Program-made: the position numbers and the translations under genes
From: Piscirickettsiaceae bacterium
Lineage (GTDB): Bacteria > Pseudomonadota > Gammaproteobacteria > Nitrosococcales > Methylophagaceae
Length of the DNA stretch: 8,206 bases
Direction of reading: 5' to 3'
Assembly (NCBI GenBank): GCA_030627065.1
Contig: DAOUSV010000060.1
Location: forward strand, 1-8,206
Part shown: in pieces, positions 1-6,288 of the stretch
Position numbering within the stretch: position 1 is the stretch's first letter
How the letters are laid out: the number at the start of each line of letters is the position of its first letter
The notes under the pieces: generated by a model
What the model was told of the DNA's origin: nothing
The model's input: only the letters and a program-made list of their open reading frames with translations
Database searches by the model: none

Positions 1-258
1 GCCGCTTAATGTTTTTGATTTAAGGATAATATCTTTAAGAATCTTATTAACTGCGTGACCAATATGAATATCGCCATTGGCATACGGAGGACCATCATGC
101 AGGATAAACTTTGGCTTATCTTGACCAATATCACGCATATTCTGATACAGATCATTTTCCTGCCATCGCTTTAACATCAACGGTTCACGGTTAGGTAATC
201 CCGCTTTCATTGGGAATTTTGTTGCAGGCAGGTTTAAGGTTTGTTTGTAATCAGCCAC
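1..258 (-). CDS. ileS: Isoleucyl-tRNA synthetase, N-terminal 86 residues (cut by window edge)
   Basis: Cytoplasmic class I aminoacyl-tRNA synthetase that charges tRNA-Ile with isoleucine. The visible 86 residues begin MADYKQTLNLP, carry the bacterial IleS N-terminal signature NREPLMLKRW near residues 23-32, and then the ATP-binding block FILHDGPPYANG with the class I HIGH motif at residues 65-68, followed by VNKILKDIILKSK. This matches the start of the E. coli enzyme almost position for position. The start is a GTG at 258: translation from it gives the conserved ADYK-type N-terminus, whereas the first in-frame ATG is only at residue 17, inside conserved sequence. Only a weak purine run lies upstream. 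The rest of the gene, including the KMSKS loop and editing domain, is outside the window. In many gammaproteobacteria ribF precedes ileS; here a symporter gene does. Confidence 0.97.
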   Translation of the reverse strand, partial: MADYKQTLNLPATKFPMKAGLPNREPLMLKRWQENDLYQNMRDIGQDKPKFILHDGPPYANGDIHIGHAVNKILKDIILKSKTLSG

Positions 259-304
259 TAGATCGCTCTTCGGTTAAAGGATTCAAATTAAATCTAAACG
301 GCTA

Positions 305-310
305 ATTATA
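305..310 (-). promoter_or_regulatory. Candidate sigma70 -10 box for ileS
   Basis: A perfect TATAAT hexamer on the minus strand lies in the 92-bp gap between the symporter stop and the ileS GTG, about 46 bases upstream of the start codon. The -35 region at 17-bp spacing (TATTTT) is a poor match, so the box is supported mainly by its -10 sequence and its position. Confidence 0.45.
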
Positions 311-312
311 CG

Positions 313-345
313 GGGTTTTATCGCCTAAAAATAGCTTGAAAACCC
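313..345. repeat. 7-bp inverted repeat in the symporter-ileS gap
   Basis: GGGTTTT (313-319) and AAAACCC (339-345) are perfectly complementary, separated by 19 bases. On the minus strand the structure follows the symporter stop by a few bases but has no T-run after it, so it is a poor intrinsic terminator. It overlaps the -35/spacer region of the candidate ileS promoter. It could be a weak terminator, an operator or chance in AT-rich DNA. Confidence 0.3.
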
Positions 346-350
346 TAAAT

Positions 351-1703
351 CTAAGGCTGATTCTGTGTATTTTTAACCGCTTGTGCTAACTCTTGCTCAA
401 CAGCAGGATCAACATATATATCATCTTCAAGTTTCAAACCAGCATCAGGATCATTGTAAACATCCAAATCCATCTTGCCTTCACTTTTTGCAACAATGGT
501 TGATACTACCGCATCACCCGATACATTGACTGCGGTTCGAATCATATCCATTAGACGATCCACTCCTAATATCAAACCAATTCCTTCAATTGGCAGACCA
601 ACTTGAGCAAAGACCATTGATAACATGATCAAGCCCACTCCGGGCACGCCTGCCGTACCAATTGATGCTAATACAGACATTAAAATAACAGTGATATATT
701 GAGCAGTACCTAAATCTGCACCATAAATATTGGCGATAAAGACGGTAGCAACACCTTGCATAATTGCCGTGCCATCCATATTAATAGTCGCACCAAAAGG
801 CACGGTGAATGACGCAACAGAGTTATTAACACCCATGCGCTGAGTGACGGCTCTTAATGTCACAGGTATTGTGGCATTTGAACTTGCGGTACTAAACGCA
901 AAGACCTGTACACCACGCATCTTTTTAAGAAACAGTTTTGGACTTAAACCTGAAAATAGTTTCAACACGATCATTAAGGTAACAAATAAATGGAAGAATA
1001 GTGCTCCAACAAGCACCAGCACATAGCCCACCAATTGCCCTAATAATTCCAGACCTAAATTTGCCATTGATTTAGCGATAAGGGCAAACACAGCATAAGG
1101 CGCAACAGCCATAATGATATTGACCATTTTCATCATGATCTCATTGGCAATTTCAGCACCTTCGATAAAACTTTGGGCTTTTTTGCCTACCATTAACATA
1201 CTGATACCGATCAGTATTGAAAAGAAAATGATCGGCAACATATCACCGTCAGCCATTGCTTTAATGGGGTTCGATGGAATAATATTAATCAAGACATCAC
1301 TTAATGGCGGCGCTTCCTTAGCTGTAAAATTAACAGCAGCATCTAAATTCATACCTTCGCCAATTCCACTACTAATCGCAATGGTCATAGCCACGCTGAT
1401 TGCAATCGCCGTCGTTAACATATACAAGGCGAAGGATTTAGTACCTACCCGCCCCAATGTTTTAAGGTTGCCAATACCGCAAACACCACAAATTAATGAA
1501 AAGAAAACCAATGGCACAACCAACATTTTCAAGGCATTAACAAAAAGCTTACCCACAACATGAAATACGCCATTAACAATATAGGTATTAACAAAGCTTC
1601 CATCTACATTGAGCCCGGCCAAGTTAAAGAACAAACCTACGGCGATACCCAGCCCCATACCAATCACAACTTTCATTGTTAAACTTGTTGATTGTTTATT
1701 CAT
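351..1703 (-). CDS. Dicarboxylate/amino acid:cation symporter (DAACS, GltPh/EAAT-like)
   Basis: Inner-membrane secondary transporter, probably importing glutamate/aspartate or a C4-dicarboxylate with Na+ or H+. Using the 450-residue form, the transport core is intact: the serine-rich HP1 tip STASSNATIP (271-280), the TM7 cation motif NMDGT (308-312), the HP2 tip SIGTAGVPG (347-355), and TM8 with D386, R389, T390, N393 and D397. In GltPh and EAATs these TM8 residues bind the substrate and Na+; the arginine goes with acidic substrates. The NMDGT, N393 and D397 set resembles Na+-coupled members, but coupling is inferred. After the core there is an acidic hydrophilic tail (about 411-450). An upstream in-frame ATG pair (1727, 1724) would add eight residues, but it lacks a Shine-Dalgarno, whereas the ATG at 1703 has AGGGTG nine bases upstream. 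The gene is divergent from the DUF3579 gene. Confidence 0.93.
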   Translation of the reverse strand: MNKQSTSLTMKVVIGMGLGIAVGLFFNLAGLNVDGSFVNTYIVNGVFHVVGKLFVNALKMLVVPLVFFSLICGVCGIGNLKTLGRVGTKSFALYMLTTAIAISVAMTIAISSGIGEGMNLDAAVNFTAKEAPPLSDVLINIIPSNPIKAMADGDMLPIIFFSILIGISMLMVGKKAQSFIEGAEIANEIMMKMVNIIMAVAPYAVFALIAKSMANLGLELLGQLVGYVLVLVGALFFHLFVTLMIVLKLFSGLSPKLFLKKMRGVQVFAFSTASSNATIPVTLRAVTQRMGVNNSVASFTVPFGATINMDGTAIMQGVATVFIANIYGADLGTAQYITVILMSVLASIGTAGVPGVGLIMLSMVFAQVGLPIEGIGLILGVDRLMDMIRTAVNVSGDAVVSTIVAKSEGKMDLDVYNDPDAGLKLEDDIYVDPAVEQELAQAVKNTQNQP

Positions 1704-1712
1704 CGAATAAAA

Positions 1713-1718
1713 CACCCT
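1713..1718 (-). promoter_or_regulatory. Ribosome binding site deciding the symporter start
   Basis: On the minus strand this is AGGGTG, nine bases before the ATG at 1703. The alternative ATGs at 1727 and 1724 are preceded by a pyrimidine-rich stretch with no such site, so the shorter product is preferred. Confidence 0.5.
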
Positions 1719-1743
1719 ATTCATCATATAAGAAATTTAAGCG

Positions 1744-1772
1744 ACTATAGCGTTATTTTAAGGAAGGTGCAA
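1744..1772 (-). promoter_or_regulatory. Candidate sigma70 promoter for the symporter gene
   Basis: On the minus strand, TTGCAC (1772-1767) and TATAGT (1749-1744) are separated by exactly 17 bp. The -10 box matches 5 of 6 consensus positions; the -35 matches only the TTG half. The predicted transcript would start about 30-40 bases before the ATG at 1703. An AT-rich stretch, including TTAATTAA at 1786-1793, lies just upstream and could act as an UP element. Confidence 0.5.
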
Positions 1773-1828
1773 AAGCAAATCTTCATTAATTAACTTTATT
1801 TTTCATATTATTACGCGAACTGTCTAAT

Positions 1829-1856
1829 TTGCAGTAAAATGAACGAATTAAATAAT
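1829..1856 (+). promoter_or_regulatory. Candidate sigma70 promoter for the DUF3579 gene
   Basis: TTGCAG (1829-1834) and AATAAT (1851-1856, 5 of 6 consensus) are separated by 16 bp, placing transcription initiation near 1863, just upstream of the ATG at 1882. TAAAAT at 1835-1840 is an alternative -10 but has a worse -35. Confidence 0.35.
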
Positions 1857-1881
1857 TAATTTGATCTGAGAACGTCTCGCT

Positions 1882-2172
1882 ATGGCAACAACAGGAAAGG
1901 TTATTATCCAAGGAATCACCCAAGAAGGTGGTAAGTTTCGACCAAGTGATTGGGCCGAACGTCTTTGTGGTGCTGTTGCTAGTTATGGTCCAGGTCGTCG
2001 CATCATCTTCCATCCAAATGTAAAACTAGCCTCGATGAAAGGTGTTAAATGTGTTGTTATTGATGCTTCATTAGAAGAAGACGATGAAATGTTATTTGAT
2101 TTCTTAACAGATTTTGCTGATGAAAATAATTTACAAATATTGCGTACTGATACCTTTCCATTAGCTGAATAA
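1882..2172 (+). CDS. DUF3579 family protein, function unknown
   Basis: A 96-residue soluble protein with no signal peptide or membrane segment. It matches what I recall of the DUF3579 family of beta- and gammaproteobacteria: an N-terminal IIQGIT..GGKFRPSDWAERLCG block (residues 8-30) and a central GVKCVVID block (about 54-61), followed by an acidic patch (EEDDE) and a C-terminal F.DFADENNLQIL segment. No catalytic motif is apparent and no function is established that I know of. The ATG at 1882 has a modest GAG Shine-Dalgarno about 11 bases upstream and places the conserved block close to the N-terminus, as expected. It is the only plus-strand gene in the window, has its own candidate promoter, and ends at a bidirectional terminator, so it is probably monocistronic. 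Confidence 0.9.
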   Translation: MATTGKVIIQGITQEGGKFRPSDWAERLCGAVASYGPGRRIIFHPNVKLASMKGVKCVVIDASLEEDDEMLFDFLTDFADENNLQILRTDTFPLAE

Positions 2173-2181
2173 AATACAGTG

Positions 2182-2228
2182 TATAGAATCAAAAAAGGCA
2201 GCCAATGGCTGCCTTTTTTGATTCTATA
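2182..2228. terminator. Bidirectional intrinsic terminator between convergent genes
   Basis: A perfect 22-bp inverted repeat (2182-2203 against 2207-2228) with a 3-base AAT loop. The core GGCAGCC/GGCTGCC is flanked by A6 on the left and T6 on the right, so each strand has a GC-rich hairpin followed by a T-run. It sits between the DUF3579 stop (2172) and the CBS-gene stop (2242) and serves both convergent genes. Confidence 0.95.
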
Positions 2229-2241
2229 TTATGATACTTTC

Positions 2242-2703
2242 TTATTCCACTTCAGGTTCAGCTTCACCATCTGGCCAATTTTGAATATAATTCTTCAATA
2301 GTTTATTTTCAAACTTCGCTTTCTTAAGCAACTCTTCAACAATATCAGTAATCGATAACATACCTTCTAATTTATCTTTATAGACCACCGGTAAATGGCG
2401 AACATTATGCTCGACCATCATGCTCATTACTTCTTCTAATGTATTATCAGGTTCACAGACAAAAGGATCCGGTGTCATCGCGTCAGCAACAGTAACAGGA
2501 GTCCACATTGCGTGTTTTTCATCCAAAACACCCAATAAATCACGCTCAGATAAAATTCCAATTAATTTGTCATTTTCTGTTACAACCAAAGAACCGATAT
2601 GGTGCTCCATCATCAATGAAACGGCCAAATCAAGTGAGTCTGTAGGTGTCAAACCGATTACAGGTTTCCCCTTATTTTTAGTAATTGATCTTACTTTCAT
2701 CAT
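2242..2703 (-). CDS. Small two-CBS-domain protein
   Basis: A 153-residue cytoplasmic protein made almost only of a tandem CBS pair. CBS1 spans about residues 5-65 (VSLMMEHHIGSLVVTENDKLIGILSERD) and CBS2 about 72-130 (AMTPDPFVCEP, then MMVEHNVRHLPVVYKDKLEGMLSITDIV). CBS pairs bind adenosyl ligands such as AMP, ATP or S-adenosylmethionine, and free-standing ones often regulate a partner; the ligand and partner here are unknown. A short charged tail (EAEPEVE) ends the protein. Two ATGs in tandem could start it: the Shine-Dalgarno AGAAGG lies 4 bases before the ATG at 2703 and 7 before that at 2700, so the second may be used, with loss of one Met. Upstream lies the palindromic element, then prfC in the same orientation. 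Confidence 0.92.
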   Translation of the reverse strand: MMKVRSITKNKGKPVIGLTPTDSLDLAVSLMMEHHIGSLVVTENDKLIGILSERDLLGVLDEKHAMWTPVTVADAMTPDPFVCEPDNTLEEVMSMMVEHNVRHLPVVYKDKLEGMLSITDIVEELLKKAKFENKLLKNYIQNWPDGEAEPEVE

Positions 2704-2707
2704 TGCA

Positions 2708-2713
2708 CCTTCT
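2708..2713 (-). promoter_or_regulatory. Ribosome binding site of the CBS-domain gene
   Basis: AGAAGG on the minus strand, spaced 4 bases from the ATG at 2703 and 7 bases from the ATG at 2700. Spacing favours the second codon slightly. Confidence 0.6.
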
Positions 2714-2739
2714 TAAATCTGATTGAATTAGATTCTACT

Positions 2740-2878
2740 GAGACATTTGCACGATAAGTATTTTTTGTCATAACAAGGCAAAAATAGTCGAAAAAGCGCA
2801 GCTTACTAGTGTAAGTGAGCATTTTGAGACTCTTTTTAACGCAGGTCGGGCAGAAAAGACGACTCGTGAAAATGTCTC
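2740..2878. mobile_element. MITE-like palindromic element, 139 bp, with TIRs and candidate TACT duplication
   Basis: The ends are 14-bp terminal inverted repeats: GAGACATTTGCACG (2740-2753) and CGTGAAAATGTCTC (2865-2878), complementary at 13 of 14 positions. TACT flanks both sides directly (2736-2739 and 2879-2882), as a 4-bp target-site duplication would. The interior is also largely self-complementary: a central hairpin CTTAC-TAGT-GTAAG (2802-2815), then AAAAATAGTC (2780-2789) against GACTCTTTTT (2828-2837) with one mismatch, with weaker pairing between these and the ends. There is no open frame of note, so it would be non-autonomous. It lies between prfC and the CBS gene, about 25 bp past the prfC stop. 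A transcribed copy would fold into a long imperfect hairpin. I cannot assign it to a named family; it could instead be a REP/ERIC-type intergenic repeat. Confidence 0.7.
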
Positions 2879-2902
2879 TACTTAAGAATATAGCACATTT
2901 TT

Positions 2903-4477
2903 TTATGTATGTTCTCGTGTATCTTTAAACTCTATATCAGGCCATCGTTCCATGGTTAAATCTAAATTAACACGCGTCGGTGCAATATAAGTCAAACCAC
3001 CTGCGCCGTCTAAAGCTAGATTCAATGCTGATTTTTTCTTAAATTCATCGAGCATTTTCTCATCATCACAATATATCCAACGAGCGGTATAAACCTGTAC
3101 GGGCTCATAAATACTATCAACTTTATATTCACCTTTAAGACGATGAACCACCACATCAAATTGTAAGACACCGACGGCACCTAAAATCAGATCGTTATTT
3201 TCTAATGGTCTGAAAAGCTGAGTTGCACCCTCTTCACTTAATTGTTGTAAACCTTTAAGCAAAGCTTTCATTTTTAGTGGATCTTTTAAACGAACTCGAC
3301 GGAACAATTCAGGTGCAAAGTATGGAATACCAGTAAATTGAAGATCTTCACCTTCGGTAAATGTATCTCCAATTTGAATTGTGCCATGATTATGCAAACC
3401 TAAAATATCACCAGGCCAAGCTTCTTCAGCTTGAGCCCGTTCTGCCGCCATAAATGTAACCGCATTAGCAATGACCATGCTTTTAGCTGTTCGCCCCTGA
3501 TAGAGCTTCATGCCTTTTTTATATTGACCAGAACATACACGTAAGAATGCAATACGATCGCGATGTTTAGGATCCATATTCGCTTGGATCTTAAATACAA
3601 AACCAGTAAAAGGTTCTTCTGACGCATCAACATGACGATTCTTTGTTGCTCGACCTTGTGGCGCAGGTGCGATTTCAACAAATTCATCCATCAATTCAGT
3701 AATACCGAAGTTATTCATCGCACTGCCGAAAAATACCGGTGATAATTCACCTGCTAAAAAGGCTTCATGATCATATTCATGGCTGGCACCACGAACTAGT
3801 TCAATTTCTTCACGAAACTCAGTAATCAAGTCACCAAATAATTCATCTAAACGTGGATTATCTAAACCTTGAATAATCTCGCCAATTTGATCACTGTGCG
3901 GCTCAAACAAATGCACACTATCTTTAGTAAGGTGGAAAATACCTTTAAATGATTTTCCCATACCAATCGGCCATGTTATCGGCGCGCATTTTATTTTAAG
4001 AATCGATTCAACTTCATCTAAAATATCAATTGGGTCGCGACCTTCACGATCCATCTTATTAATGAACGTTAATATTGGTGTATCACGTAGACGACAGACT
4101 TCCATCAATTTAACCGTACGTTGCTCAACACCTTTGGCAATATCAATTACCATTAATGCCGAATCAACCGCGGTTAAAGTACGGTAAGTATCTTCTGAGA
4201 AATCAGCATGACCAGGCGTATCTAATAAGTTAACCACGCGGCCATTATGCTCAAATTGCATTACCGATGATGTTACTGAAATACCACGCTCTTTCTCCAT
4301 CTCCATCCAATCAGATGTGGCATGGCGATCTGTTTTCCGTGACTTAACACTACCTGCAGTTTGGATCTTGCCGCTAAATAACAATAACTTTTCAGTCAGT
4401 GTTGTTTTACCTGCATCCGGATGCGATATTATCGCAAAGGTACGTCGCTTATCGATTTCTGCTGTTAAGTCGGCCAT
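2903..4477 (-). CDS. prfC: Peptide chain release factor 3 (RF3)
   Basis: Cytoplasmic translational GTPase that promotes release of RF1/RF2 from the ribosome after peptide hydrolysis. At 524 residues it is essentially full length (E. coli RF3 is 529). The GTPase signatures are intact: G1 SHPDAGKTT (18-26), G2 ERGISVTS (63-70), G3 DTPGH (86-90) and G4 NKMD (140-143). The segment KSRKTDRHATSDWMEMEKERGIS is characteristic of RF3 rather than EF-G. Downstream come the domain II/III segments, with VLQFDVVVHRLKGEY near residues 440-455. The ATG at 4477 places KRRTFAIISHPD at residue 10, as in homologues; no convincing Shine-Dalgarno precedes it. It follows modC in the same orientation after 62 bases, with a nested inverted repeat over the junction. 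No T-run terminator follows the stop; the palindromic element begins about 25 bp beyond. Confidence 0.98.
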   Translation of the reverse strand: MADLTAEIDKRRTFAIISHPDAGKTTLTEKLLLFSGKIQTAGSVKSRKTDRHATSDWMEMEKERGISVTSSVMQFEHNGRVVNLLDTPGHADFSEDTYRTLTAVDSALMVIDIAKGVEQRTVKLMEVCRLRDTPILTFINKMDREGRDPIDILDEVESILKIKCAPITWPIGMGKSFKGIFHLTKDSVHLFEPHSDQIGEIIQGLDNPRLDELFGDLITEFREEIELVRGASHEYDHEAFLAGELSPVFFGSAMNNFGITELMDEFVEIAPAPQGRATKNRHVDASEEPFTGFVFKIQANMDPKHRDRIAFLRVCSGQYKKGMKLYQGRTAKSMVIANAVTFMAAERAQAEEAWPGDILGLHNHGTIQIGDTFTEGEDLQFTGIPYFAPELFRRVRLKDPLKMKALLKGLQQLSEEGATQLFRPLENNDLILGAVGVLQFDVVVHRLKGEYKVDSIYEPVQVYTARWIYCDDEKMLDEFKKKSALNLALDGAGGLTYIAPTRVNLDLTMERWPDIEFKDTREHT

Positions 4478-4517
4478 GTGTAATTTTTAATGACGAAAAA
4501 CAGTCTATTCTACAGCA

Positions 4518-4579
4518 CTCACTACTTTTATACTTGCGACTATGACGCCATCAAGTGGATAGCGTCAGAAAGTAGTGAG
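4518..4579. repeat. Nested inverted repeat over the modC stop codon
   Basis: The outer arms CTCACTACTTT (4518-4528) and AAAGTAGTGAG (4569-4579) are perfectly complementary over 11 bp. Between them an inner hairpin pairs TGACGC (4543-4548) with GCGTCA (4562-4567), extended past one mismatch by ATC/GAT, with loop AAGTG (4553-4557). The modC stop (4540-4542) falls between the inner hairpin and one outer arm. On the minus strand no T-run follows directly; a T5 appears about 16 bases later. It may be an mRNA structure separating modC from prfC, a processing site or weak attenuator. Confidence 0.6.
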
Positions 4580-5616
4580 ACCGTAATCGTTTCACCTATT
4601 TTCAAATCATTGCGAATCGCAACATGTTCCGGCAAATCCATTTGCAATGAACTATTACCAGCTTGTTCAATACGCATAAAGACCGTTGTTATACCTCGTA
4701 ATGTCACCACCTCTTGAATAAAGCCAGTTATTGGATTTTCATGTTCACCATGAGAAGGTCGTACTCGCTGATGCAATAACACTTTACTGGGCGATAAAGT
4801 CCAATAGATATTTTGCTCCGTAAATCCATTGGTTGCACTGACCTCAAAGTAATAATCATGCCAGCATAATTGTAGTTGACCTTGATGTTGTACTAAGCGA
4901 GCAGAATGTAAATTCCTTACATCAACTTGTCGAGCTATTGAAGAGTTATCAGGGCGATATAATACCTGTTCAGGCGACCCTTGTTGCAAAGTTCTACCTT
5001 GATGAATAACGCATAAATTATCAGCCAACATGGCAGCTTCATCCAAATCATGTGTAACTAATACAATAGGCATATCTAGTTCACGTCGAAGTGTATTTAG
5101 TTCCAGATACAGTTTTCGCCTTGTTACTTTATCAACCGCAGAAAAAGGCTCGTCTAGTAATAAGACTTCTGGTTGTCTTGCCAATGCCCGAGCAATCGCT
5201 ACTCGTTGTTGCTGACCGCCCGATAACTGATCTGGATAACGTTGTTCTAAACCCGACAAATTGACTTGCGCTAATAGTCTCTCACTTTGCGCTTGCTGAT
5301 TACTTTTATCAACATCCAGTACCAGTTTAATATTCTCAATCACGGTTAAATGTGGAAACAAGGCATAGTTCTGAAACACCATTCCCACACTACGTTGTTG
5401 TGGTGTTTGATTTATCTGGGAATCACTATCAAACCATGTCTGGTCCTTGCACGATATTGTACCGACATTGGGTGATTGCAAGCCCGCAATACAGCGTAAT
5501 ACAGTTGATTTTCCTGCACCTGAAGGCCCAACTAAAGCGAGTATTTCACCTTTTCCACATGTAAACTCCACATTAAGAGAACTTGGTCGTGTTTGTTGTA
5601 ATGTCACTTTTAGCAT
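4540..5616 (-). CDS. modC: Molybdate ABC transporter, ATP-binding protein
   Basis: ATPase subunit that powers molybdate import with ModB at the inner face of the membrane. In 358 residues it has Walker A GPSGAGKST (30-38), Q-loop glutamine Q82 in MVFQNYALFPHL, the ABC signature LSGGQQQR (131-138), Walker B LLLDEP (152-157), D-loop SAVD (159-162) and H-loop H189. After the nucleotide-binding domain, a C-terminal region of about 65 residues (from NPITGFIQEV) has the TOBE/MOP-like character typical of ModC, where oxyanion binding can regulate transport. The family alone could also be a CysA or FbpC-like ATPase; the adjacent modB and modA settle the call. Its ATG (5616) follows the modB TAA with no gap, and no strong Shine-Dalgarno is visible, which suggests translational coupling. 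Confidence 0.93.
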   Translation of the reverse strand: MLKVTLQQTRPSSLNVEFTCGKGEILALVGPSGAGKSTVLRCIAGLQSPNVGTISCKDQTWFDSDSQINQTPQQRSVGMVFQNYALFPHLTVIENIKLVLDVDKSNQQAQSERLLAQVNLSGLEQRYPDQLSGGQQQRVAIARALARQPEVLLLDEPFSAVDKVTRRKLYLELNTLRRELDMPIVLVTHDLDEAAMLADNLCVIHQGRTLQQGSPEQVLYRPDNSSIARQVDVRNLHSARLVQHQGQLQLCWHDYYFEVSATNGFTEQNIYWTLSPSKVLLHQRVRPSHGEHENPITGFIQEVVTLRGITTVFMRIEQAGNSSLQMDLPEHVAIRNDLKIGETITVSLLSDAIHLMAS

Positions 5617-6288
5617 TTACAAGCCGACCACTCGTGATTGTTTACGATTAAAAGTATAGACAATTGTAATCGTCACCAAGGCAATCACTAATAAAATAAG
5701 TGACATTGTTTGTGCTTGTTGATGATTAAACGACAATACACTGTCATAAATAGCGATAGATATCGTACGGGTTTCGCCAGCAATATTACCGCCGATCATT
5801 AGAACCACACCAAATTCACCTAATGTGTGCGAGAAACTTAATACCATGGCTGTGATTATTCCCGGCCACGCTAAGGGCAGCTCTATTTTAAAGAATGTTT
5901 TCCATTTTGATAAGCCACTACACCATGCGGCTTCACGTAATTCAGGTGCAATACTTTCCAGTGCTCGAAGCATCGGCTGCACAGCAAACGGTAAACTGTA
6001 AATAATGGATGCAAACCATAAACCAATAAATGAAAAAGCCAGATTCTGTCCCGTTAAACTAACAAATAAGCCACCAAAGAAGCTATTGCTATCCATTCCT
6101 ACTAATAAGAAATAACCGAGAACAGTCGGTGGTAATACCAGAGGTAAAGTAATGATAGCTTCAATAAAACCTCGCCCAATAAATCGTGATTTAGCTAAGA
6201 AATAAGCGATTGCTAAACCGACAGGTAATAAACTAAGGCAAGTTAGCAATGCTAAACTTATTGAAACCTGAAGTGCCTGCCAATCCAC
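5617..6288 (-). CDS. modB: Molybdate ABC transporter, permease
   Basis: Inner-membrane channel subunit of the molybdate importer, 223 residues, the usual ModB length. About five hydrophobic segments are visible (near 7-31, 42-64, 84-104, 139-162 and 194-214). The EAA loop that docks onto ModC is clear: E119-A-A, G125 and the LP pair at 137-138. The segment ITLPLVLPPTVLGYFLL (46-62) is typical of ModB, as is SHTLGEFGVVLMIGGNIAGETRT (153-175). The start is a GTG at 6288 whose first base is the last base of the modA TAG, with GAGGG ten bases upstream inside modA. It directly abuts modC, so the three genes form one translationally coupled unit. Confidence 0.95.
   Translation of the reverse strand: MDWQALQVSISLALLTCLSLLPVGLAIAYFLAKSRFIGRGFIEAIITLPLVLPPTVLGYFLLVGMDSNSFFGGLFVSLTGQNLAFSFIGLWFASIIYSLPFAVQPMLRALESIAPELREAAWCSGLSKWKTFFKIELPLAWPGIITAMVLSFSHTLGEFGVVLMIGGNIAGETRTISIAIYDSVLSFNHQQAQTMSLILLVIALVTITIVYTFNRKQSRVVGL

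Noticed and set aside
259..350. A T-box or other tRNA-sensing leader before ileS
   Set aside because: The gap is only 92 bases, lacks a T-box-like sequence and has a TATAAT in the middle; such leaders are mainly found in Gram-positive bacteria.
1114..1563. A 149-codon open frame on the plus strand
   Set aside because: It lies wholly inside the symporter gene on the opposite strand and its translation is a hydrophobic mirror of a membrane protein gene with no recognisable domain or ribosome site.
1704..1727. An upstream ATG pair as the symporter start
   Set aside because: No Shine-Dalgarno precedes it; the added residues MMNRVFYS are not typical of the family, and AGGGTG within that stretch fits the ATG at 1703. 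It cannot be fully excluded.
2736..2880. A TA dinucleotide target duplication (IS630/mariner style) for the palindromic element
   Set aside because: Using TA as the boundary leaves an unpaired CT only at the left end; TACT boundaries give symmetric ends.
4490..4717. A 75-codon plus-strand open frame at the modC-prfC junction
   Set aside because: It overlaps the modC 3' end antisense, has no Shine-Dalgarno and no family resemblance; the inverted repeat explains the local sequence better.
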